Of a DNA stretch of 5,044 nucleotides, positions 1 through 5,044 are shown in pieces. The position numbers were made by a program, and so were the translations under genes. Source of the DNA: Crocinitomicaceae bacterium. GTDB taxonomy: Bacteria; Bacteroidota; Bacteroidia; Flavobacteriales_D; Crocinitomicaceae. Numbering within the stretch: position 1 is the stretch's first letter; each line of letters begins with the position of its first letter. The stretch covers positions 1 to 5,044 of the forward strand of contig JAHEMP010000187.1 in the NCBI GenBank assembly GCA_024643585.1, read 5' to 3'. The notes under the pieces are model-generated. The model saw only the letters and a list, made by a program, of their open reading frames with translations, made no database searches and was not told where the DNA came from.

Positions 1-11
1 AAATAAATACT

Positions 12-37
12 AAATTATTTACCATGGTAAGTAATTT
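12..37. promoter_or_regulatory. 26-bp near-perfect palindrome, candidate operator for the pirin-nitroreductase unit
   Basis: The left arm AAATTATTTACCA and right arm TGGTAAGTAATTT are reverse complements at 12 of 13 positions, with a single T/G mismatch at 18/31. The central 12 bases (19-30) are a perfect palindrome. The dyad sits directly upstream of a Bacteroidota-type -7 box (41-48) and covers the place where the -33 element should lie, so a bound dimer would compete with RNA polymerase. Nitroreductase genes are often controlled by redox-sensing winged-helix repressors of the HxlR/DUF24 or MarR type, for example YodB acting on yodC in Bacillus subtilis. Assigning such a regulator here is inference. 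It could instead be the terminator hairpin of an upstream gene, but no T-tract follows it on the + strand. Confidence 0.5.
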
Positions 38-48
38 CCTTAACTTTG
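18..48 (+). promoter_or_regulatory. Bacteroidota-type promoter (-33 TTTA, -7 TAACTTTG)
   Basis: TAACTTTG at 41-48 matches the Bacteroidota sigma-ABfr -7 consensus TAnnTTTG exactly. TTTA at 18-21 matches three of four bases of the TTTG -33 element, with 19 bases between the two boxes. Transcription would start a few bases after 48, leaving a 5' leader of only about 10-14 bases before the ATG at 65. The -33 box lies inside the left arm of the palindrome at 12-37, which suggests repression by occlusion. Confidence 0.5.
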
Positions 49-64
49 TCAAAAATTATATGCT

Positions 65-775
65 ATGAAGAAAATCGTTCACAGAGCAAATACAAGAAAT
101 TCCGCAGATTTTGGTTGGTTGAAGGTAAATCATTCCTTCAGTTTTGCCAATTGGTATGACCCAAACAAAATAAATTTTGGAGCACTTCGAGTATTAAATG
201 ACGATACAATTCAAGGTCAAAAAGGATTTGATACACATCCACATGACAACATGGAAATTATCACAATACCTTTATCGGGACCACTTGCGCACAGAGACTC
301 GATGGGGAATTCCTCAACCATAAAAGAAGGTGAAATCCAAGTTATGAGTGCTGGAAGCGGAGTCAGACATAGCGAATTTAATCCAAGTGATGACTTCACC
401 AACCTATTCCAAATTTGGATTTTCCCGAACAAGCGAAATGTTGAACCGAGGTACGACCAAATTGCCATTGACACATCCAAAATGAAGAATAATTTTCTTC
501 AACTCATTTCCCCTTTTCCTGAAGACGAAGGATCATGGATATACCAAAATGCATGGATACATATGGCGGAAATGGAAGAAGGTAAGGAATTAACCTATGC
601 AATGCATTCAAATGAAAATGGGATTTACGCCATGGTTGTTGATGGAGAAGTTGCAATTCAAAACGAAATTTTTGATAAAAGAGACGCTATCGGAATTTGG
701 GATGAAAAAGAAGTGAAATTTACAGCGAACAAAAACAGTAAAATAATGGTTATTGAAGTTCCTATGGAATTTTAA
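65..775 (+). CDS. Pirin family protein (YhhW-like bicupin, quercetinase-type)
   Basis: This is a 236-residue cytoplasmic protein of the short, bacterial YhhW type (E. coli YhhW is about 231 aa; human pirin is longer). The N-terminal cupin carries the complete metal site of the family: His58 and His60 in THPHDNMEI, then His102 and Glu104 in GVRHSEF. Other pirin hallmarks are the HSFSFANWYDP segment (residues 23-33), FGALRVLNDD (38-47) and FQIWI (115-119). The C-terminal half (about 165-236) has the degenerate second cupin with an AIGIWDE segment (208-214), as in YhhW. Pirins bind Fe or another divalent metal; some cleave quercetin as 2,3-dioxygenases and others act as redox-sensing partners, so the substrate cannot be fixed from sequence. 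The ATG at 65 gives the canonical pirin start (MKKIVHRA) and has no clear Shine-Dalgarno sequence. It is the first gene of a two-gene unit with the nitroreductase 19 bases downstream. Confidence 0.94.
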   Translation: MKKIVHRANTRNSADFGWLKVNHSFSFANWYDPNKINFGALRVLNDDTIQGQKGFDTHPHDNMEIITIPLSGPLAHRDSMGNSSTIKEGEIQVMSAGSGVRHSEFNPSDDFTNLFQIWIFPNKRNVEPRYDQIAIDTSKMKNNFLQLISPFPEDEGSWIYQNAWIHMAEMEEGKELTYAMHSNENGIYAMVVDGEVAIQNEIFDKRDAIGIWDEKEVKFTANKNSKIMVIEVPMEF

Positions 776-794
776 TCAAACGCTCAAAAAATAT

Positions 795-1430
795 ATGAAA
801 AACTCAATCATCGAAGCCTTGAATTGGCGTTATGCAGTTAAGAAATATGATGCTTCAAAAAAAATAAGTGAAGGAGATTTAGAAATTTTAAAAGAAAGTA
901 TCCGTTTAGCGCCTACGGCATTTGGTTTACAATCATTCTCCGTTTTTATAATAGAAAATTCTGATTTACGCTCACAACTTCAAAGTGCCTCACACGGACA
1001 AACACAAGTGGTTGATGCGTCTCATTTATTTGTATTTGCAGCACATAAATCCGTTTCAGATAATGCCGTTGATCGCTATATGGAAAATGTGGCTAACACG
1101 AGAAAATTGCAGATTGAACAAACTGCCGGATTTGGTAACCATATCAAACAATCTGTTTCTCCATTGAGCGAGGAGGAGCTCGTAAATTGGAATACCAAAC
1201 AAACATATATTGCTCTCGGACAATTGCTGCAAACTGCGGCTGAAATGCGAATAGACGCTACCCCGATGGAAGGATTTGATGCCGGAAAAGTCAATGATAT
1301 TTTAGGATTTGAAAAACAAGATATGAAGGTGAGTGTAATCTGCGCTTTAGGCTACAGAAGCATTGATGACAAAAACCAGTTTCAAGCTAAGGTAAGGAAG
1401 AATCCTGAGGAAATATTCCATACCGTTTAA
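795..1430 (+). CDS. NAD(P)H-dependent FMN oxidoreductase, NfsB-like nitroreductase family
   Basis: This 211-residue cytoplasmic flavoprotein is close to NfsB length (217 aa). Family members are FMN-binding homodimers that reduce nitroaromatics, quinones or related acceptors with NAD(P)H. Visible FMN-site features are Arg12 and Lys16 in NWRYAVKKYD, Gln46 in the LAPTAFGLQSF loop (38-48), KQTYIALGQLL (135-145), and PMEGFDA (157-163, the Glu-Gly pair of NfsB). Lys199 and Arg201 near the C-terminus match the phosphate-binding Lys/Arg of NfsB. The ATG at 795 is preferred because residues 1-20 align with the NfsB N-terminus; the frame also has a TTG at 753, inside the pirin gene, that would add 14 unrelated residues. 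The loop has Gly44 and Ser47-Phe48 where NfsB has Asn and Pro-Trp. With no promoter in the 19-base gap it is probably co-transcribed with pirin. The exact substrate is unknown. Confidence 0.93.
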   Translation: MKNSIIEALNWRYAVKKYDASKKISEGDLEILKESIRLAPTAFGLQSFSVFIIENSDLRSQLQSASHGQTQVVDASHLFVFAAHKSVSDNAVDRYMENVANTRKLQIEQTAGFGNHIKQSVSPLSEEELVNWNTKQTYIALGQLLQTAAEMRIDATPMEGFDAGKVNDILGFEKQDMKVSVICALGYRSIDDKNQFQAKVRKNPEEIFHTV

Positions 1431-1460
1431 TCAGAAAGCTCTTTATAACTTTACTGTCTA
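1431..1460. other. Convergent intergenic gap
   Basis: Only 30 bases separate the nitroreductase stop (TAA at 1428-1430) from the TPR-protein stop (TGA on the - strand at 1461-1463). There is no GC-rich hairpin with a T-tract in either direction. The only dyad is weak, AT-rich and extends into both genes (arms at 1420-1430 and 1468-1478). Termination of the two transcripts is therefore either factor-dependent or overlapping. Confidence 0.6.
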
Positions 1461-2789
1461 TCAGTATTTAATTGGTATGATTTCGATTTGTTCATTCATT
1501 GAATCTTCCTTTGCTATCCATCCGTTTCCATTAGAAAACCAATAATAAGCAACATAGGTCAATTGATCAAAATAGTATTTTGAAAGTTTGAATTTCGCAC
1601 AAGATAAGGTGGTACCATTTGATAAAGATTTATTTTCATAACCCACAAAACGGACCTCTTCGTAACGCTCGAAACCAGTGTGAACCCATATAGAATGACA
1701 TTTCTTAAATTCTAGAGGATATTGCTTTTTTTCTGAAAATGCTATTGTATCGTTTCCACTATTCAAAGACAAATTTTCCGAGAAATCACAAAAAGGAATA
1801 CTCATTAGTTCCGGGAATCTTGGCCCCTCATTTTCTTCGAAGTAAGAGTAATTTTTACTTCCATAATTGACAATTTCATAAATTTCGGAGGTCGTCTTGT
1901 CGTCTTGTTTGTAGTTAATTCGAACTTTTTTAAACCCGTTAGGCCGAAAATATTTTCTGTTCACCGCAATATTAAGACTATCTCCATTTTCTGTACAATC
2001 TTGATGTTTTGTAAGGAAATTTGTAATCATGGGATCGGTTCTATCCTCATTAAAACAATTTAGACCAATTGCCCATTTATCATTCATTTGATACCCCTTT
2101 TTTCTGGCAATCTGAAGATCCATGCAAGCCGATACTTTATCCTTTAGTTTCAATTTGATAAAAGCGCTGATTTTGTAGAGTTCCATGTCAGTATGACCGG
2201 TTTCAAAAATCTTGTCCAAATAATACTGTGCAGAATCAAGAATTCCCCAGTTGGCATAAGATTCAACAAGAGTTTTGGCATATTCATAATCTTCTTCGTA
2301 GTGGCTCAACAACTCCTTTCTCAAATTTTCCGACCGCAAAGTGTCGTCCAACTCAAACAAGGCCGAACTTAGTAAACTGTATGACCTCGTTGTATACTTT
2401 TCTTTGTGCATGCTATCCACAAAATAAACGACGTCAGCGTATTCTCCCCAATAGGCAAAAATTCCCATTTGTAGCGCCATCCAATCGTAATTGCCTTCAA
2501 ACTTTTCATCCCCAATATCAATCCAATCATAGACTATATCTTCGTCTACTTCATTATACATTAATAGATTCACAAAACTCAAAAAAGGATGCAAGGAATC
2601 AGGATAAGCCTCGGTTAAGATTTGAGCTTTGCTCATAGCCTCAGTTAAATCATCGTCATAGACAAGTAATTCAATTTCAGCGACAGCATCCCAATAGTCA
2701 TTTTGTCCTAGAACGTCCCAATTGATGAACAAAGTTGTTAAAACAACGAAAAATATTTTTTGTAAATGAAAAGTGCGAATTACAATCAT
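1461..2789 (-). CDS. Exported TPR-like protein with uncharacterised C-terminal region
   Basis: This 442-residue protein is of no family I can name. Residues 1-28 form a Sec signal peptide: basic residues early, a hydrophobic core IFFVVLTTLFI at 12-22, and a plausible signal peptidase I site in VLG|QND. No lipobox is seen, so it is probably periplasmic or secreted. Residues 31-235 are helix-rich and TPR-like, with units such as GILDSAQYYLDKIFE (182-196), and end in ACMDLQIARKKGY (221-233), resembling the ACxDLxKAxxLGY closing motif of many Bacteroidota TPR proteins. Residues about 270-442 look beta-rich and aromatic and match nothing I recognise. All six cysteines of the mature protein (222, 245, 265, 334, 364, 397) fall after residue 220, which would allow disulfides in the periplasm. 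The ATG at 2789 is chosen because it gives a normal signal peptide; a TTG at 2849 would overlap the preceding gene. It starts 10 bases after the DUF5916 stop, so the two are very probably one transcript. Confidence 0.8.
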   Translation of the reverse strand: MIVIRTFHLQKIFFVVLTTLFINWDVLGQNDYWDAVAEIELLVYDDDLTEAMSKAQILTEAYPDSLHPFLSFVNLLMYNEVDEDIVYDWIDIGDEKFEGNYDWMALQMGIFAYWGEYADVVYFVDSMHKEKYTTRSYSLLSSALFELDDTLRSENLRKELLSHYEEDYEYAKTLVESYANWGILDSAQYYLDKIFETGHTDMELYKISAFIKLKLKDKVSACMDLQIARKKGYQMNDKWAIGLNCFNEDRTDPMITNFLTKHQDCTENGDSLNIAVNRKYFRPNGFKKVRINYKQDDKTTSEIYEIVNYGSKNYSYFEENEGPRFPELMSIPFCDFSENLSLNSGNDTIAFSEKKQYPLEFKKCHSIWVHTGFERYEEVRFVGYENKSLSNGTTLSCAKFKLSKYYFDQLTYVAYYWFSNGNGWIAKEDSMNEQIEIIPIKY

Positions 2790-2799
2790 GAAGTTTTTA

Positions 2800-5044
2800 T
2801 TACAGCATATTTTTAATACCGTCTTTCTTAAAATACAACACGTCAACAAAAACTAGGATCTTGGCTGAGATACTATTGAATTGAGGTTCATCGAATAAAG
2901 TTTGAAATGTACTAATATAACTCCTATCTAAACCTTGTTTTCCAGCGAAAATATTATTCTTATAGAAAATTAAAAATTCACAACCGGGAAAAAATACCCA
3001 TTTGTAGTTAACGTCAATCGTAAAGGCATTATAGCTTTGATTGTGTATCGAATTCCCTTCCTCATTAAGAGGGAAATAATCGTTCGGGTTTTTACTGCCG
3101 TCTTCTTGCAATGTGTTAAAATAATTGTACTTCAATCGCTGCCAATAATGACGAAACTTTACGTTTACTCCCATGCGATTGGTATGAATCAATTCAGCGG
3201 AAACACTATTCGTTATGATATCTCGATCTCTTGTTCCAATTAAAATACCTGAAAAATTGCTCGATTCAGTAGGCTTTACATAACCATAATCATTTTTATA
3301 AAATTCATATTGAGTGGTCCAAACCATAAAAAATCGTGAAGAAAACTGAAATCTTGGCGAAATAGTTAAAGTATTGTAGGACATTGTTTCGCCAGTATAT
3401 TGTTTTCTACGAGCTCGAATATCTAATGCAAAAGGTTTAGAGTAATCGCTAGAATAAAATCCTCCAAAAGAAAAGCTCGGACCAAAATTCAACGGAACCC
3501 CAGCTTGACGAGATTCAAAATGGTCCACAAATCCTAACGGAGAAATACTAGCATCCAAACCACATGTCAAAAAATTTGAAAATGTCCCATTCAAAAAAGC
3601 ATTGATATTTAGAACGCTGAATAGTCGCGGTTTATAGAGCTCTTTATAATAAACATCACCTCCACCCCATCTTCTCAAAAATCTTCCTTTCGGTTTATAA
3701 GCATTCCAAGTTCCTTTCAGCCCATAATAAATGCTATTATTATTGAGTAAAAAACCCATATCATTTGGGTCGTAAGTATCCGTTTGTAACCCGTGATAAA
3801 AATTAGACTGAAACTTTCCTTGTACTTTGCCAACACTAATATCATAGGAATGACCAAGTATGGATTCACCATTTTCCTTGACATTGGATAGTCTAAATTC
3901 ATTTGAAAATGTATAATTTCTATTGAGAGAAAATAATTGTGAGCTGAAAACGCTAACATTCGCATCTCGAGCATCTGACTCACGATTGACATTCGTATTT
4001 AAAAAAGAAACACGGCCATTGTTACTTAAATTTTGAGAAAAAACAAAAGAATTATAATTGGTAAGTGGATTAGTATTCAGCAGTCTTGAATTACCTGAAC
4101 TGTCCTCTATTGTCGCAAATGTTCTTCCTTCAACAGCATTGAAAAAACCAATTCCCAGGCCCTTTTTCGTACGACCTGAAATTTTCGTGGCATTGTACAA
4201 TGGAGCTTGGGTAGCCCGTTCAACAACACGCTCATCAACAGTTGTATCTAGGTTACTAGATAATTGATCATTATAAAAAGGTACGCCTCCTACCCTTCTT
4301 GAATAAAAGACACCACCAATATTAAACATATCAGTTCCTTCCTTAAAAAAGGACCGGTTTTCATTGAATTGAACCTCAAAAGGGCCTAAGTTTAGTATCT
4401 GATTGTCTGAAACTGTCTGTCCGAAATCCGGAACCAATGCCATATCCAAGGTAAATGCGTCATTTAAACCTAATTTTAAATCCATCCCGGCAGTGGTTCT
4501 ATTTTGCCAAATTTGTGTATTGGTACTAGGATTGTTTACGTTTTCCAAATACCCAATAACATAAGGAGAAAAGGACAGGCGCAGTGGAGGCTTGATATCC
4601 TTTATTCCCTTTAATTGTGCGGACTGTGTTATTTCGCCAAATTTTACTGGATCGACAGGATTCCAATAAGACATTTCCCGTTTTCTGCGTATTTGTCGCA
4701 CAAAATTGATATTCCAAGATTGAATATCTTTATTTGGAAAGCGCAAAGCGGCATACGGAATTCTCATTTCGACATACCAACCATCCTCATTTCTCGTTAC
4801 CCGACTTTTCCAAACAGCATTCCAAGAAAAATCAGTTGTATTTGGTTCCATTAGAGCATCTAGTTCAACTCCTGAAGCCGTTGTATAAAAACTTGATGCG
4901 TTAAGATTGTTTCCATAACAATCAATGTAAACACCCACCCAATCTGCATTTCCATAATTATCTCTTTGGGAAAGCATATAGGAAATGGAATCGGGAGAAT
5001 CAAAAACCTTCGCAGCAACATAGAGAGCTTCATCTGTGTATGTT
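2800..5044 (-). CDS. CBM9-like / DUF5916 outer-membrane barrel-type protein, 5'-truncated by the window edge
   Basis: The reading frame is open to the right edge, so the N-terminus, including any signal peptide, lies outside; 747 complete codons are visible and the ATG at 4977 is internal. Counting from the edge, residues 1 to about 135 are the latter part of a carbohydrate-binding family 9-like (DOMON-type) beta-sandwich: YTDEALYVAA (2-11), ADWVGVYID (33-41), DFSWNAVW (71-78), GWYVEMRIPYAALRF (88-102), SYWNPVDP (125-132). From IKPPLRLSFSPYV (about 150-162) onward it matches DUF5916 of Bacteroidota, with the hallmark LVPDFGQ (203-209), LNLGPFEVQFNENRSFF (217-233), EGTDMF (235-240) and YSRRVGG (247-253). 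The rest alternates aromatic and polar residues, as in outer-membrane beta-strands, and ends in a strand-like AKILVFVDVLYF followed by a nine-residue tail. The family has no established biochemical function; glycan binding is inferred from the N-terminal fold. It ends in tandem TAA codons, 10 bases before the TPR gene. Confidence 0.9.
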   Translation of the reverse strand, partial: TYTDEALYVAAKVFDSPDSISYMLSQRDNYGNADWVGVYIDCYGNNLNASSFYTTASGVELDALMEPNTTDFSWNAVWKSRVTRNEDGWYVEMRIPYAALRFPNKDIQSWNINFVRQIRRKREMSYWNPVDPVKFGEITQSAQLKGIKDIKPPLRLSFSPYVIGYLENVNNPSTNTQIWQNRTTAGMDLKLGLNDAFTLDMALVPDFGQTVSDNQILNLGPFEVQFNENRSFFKEGTDMFNIGGVFYSRRVGGVPFYNDQLSSNLDTTVDERVVERATQAPLYNATKISGRTKKGLGIGFFNAVEGRTFATIEDSSGNSRLLNTNPLTNYNSFVFSQNLSNNGRVSFLNTNVNRESDARDANVSVFSSQLFSLNRNYTFSNEFRLSNVKENGESILGHSYDISVGKVQGKFQSNFYHGLQTDTYDPNDMGFLLNNNSIYYGLKGTWNAYKPKGRFLRRWGGGDVYYKELYKPRLFSVLNINAFLNGTFSNFLTCGLDASISPLGFVDHFESRQAGVPLNFGPSFSFGGFYSSDYSKPFALDIRARRKQYTGETMSYNTLTISPRFQFSSRFFMVWTTQYEFYKNDYGYVKPTESSNFSGILIGTRDRDIITNSVSAELIHTNRMGVNVKFRHYWQRLKYNYFNTLQEDGSKNPNDYFPLNEEGNSIHNQSYNAFTIDVNYKWVFFPGCEFLIFYKNNIFAGKQGLDRSYISTFQTLFDEPQFNSISAKILVFVDVLYFKKDGIKNML

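Noticed and set aside
217..480. 87-codon open frame on the - strand
   Set aside because: It is antisense to the metal-site region of the pirin gene, which is clearly the real coding frame. Its protein shows no family features.
753..794. Longer N-terminus for the nitroreductase from a TTG start
   Set aside because: It would overlap the pirin gene by 23 bases and add 14 residues with no counterpart in the family. The ATG at 795 fits the family start.
1171..1176. AGGAGG, a perfect Shine-Dalgarno-like hexamer
   Set aside because: It encodes the Glu run of SEEEL within the nitroreductase. No start codon follows at a suitable distance, and Bacteroidota rarely rely on such sites.
2228..2638. 136-codon open frame on the + strand
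   Set aside because: It lies wholly antisense to the TPR-protein gene, has no recognisable domain, and has a composition typical of the reverse of a real coding frame.
2790..2849. Longer N-terminus for the TPR protein from a TTG start
   Set aside because: It would overlap the DUF5916 gene by 50 bases and put 20 residues ahead of an otherwise normal signal peptide.
3717..3992. 91-codon open frame on the - strand
   Set aside because: It lies inside the DUF5916 gene in another frame. The DUF5916 frame is continuous and matches its family throughout, so this is a shadow.
1..5044. CRISPR array, tRNA/rRNA, insertion sequence, phage or defence genes
   Set aside because: I looked for spaced direct repeats, tRNA-like cloverleaf or rRNA sequence, terminal inverted repeats, and transposase or defence motifs. 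None is visible, and genes occupy almost all of the window.

Overview
The window is compact, AT-rich bacterial DNA that most likely comes from a member of the Bacteroidota, probably a flavobacterium-like lineage. The evidence is a Bacteroidota-type TAnnTTTG promoter element, starts without clear Shine-Dalgarno sequences, and a large CBM9/DUF5916 outer-membrane-type protein characteristic of that phylum. Order-level placement is inference.

Layout: two convergent two-gene units fill nearly all of the window, and no gap exceeds 65 bases. On the + strand, bases 1-64 hold a promoter and a 26-bp near-perfect palindrome. They precede a pirin-family gene (65-775) and, 19 bases later, an NfsB-like FMN nitroreductase gene (795-1430). 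On the - strand, a 5'-truncated CBM9-like/DUF5916 gene runs in from the right edge to a TAATAA tandem stop (2800-5044). It is followed after 10 bases by an exported TPR-type protein with an unrecognised, cysteine-containing C-terminal region (1461-2789). The two units meet tail to tail across 30 bases (1431-1460) with no convincing intrinsic terminator.

How the genes may work together: the + strand pair looks like a small cytoplasmic redox or detoxification operon, with a cupin metalloprotein (quercetinase-like) and a NAD(P)H-dependent quinone/nitro reductase. It is probably controlled by a dimeric regulator bound at the palindrome, which overlaps the presumed -33 element. The - strand pair looks like cell-envelope functions: an outer-membrane barrel-type protein with a carbohydrate-binding-like N-terminus and a co-transcribed periplasmic TPR partner of unknown role.

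I see no mobile element, CRISPR array, RNA gene, defence system or biosynthetic cluster. The most interesting items are the palindromic operator candidate and the uncharacterised envelope pair. I do not see evidence for a spectacular new system.
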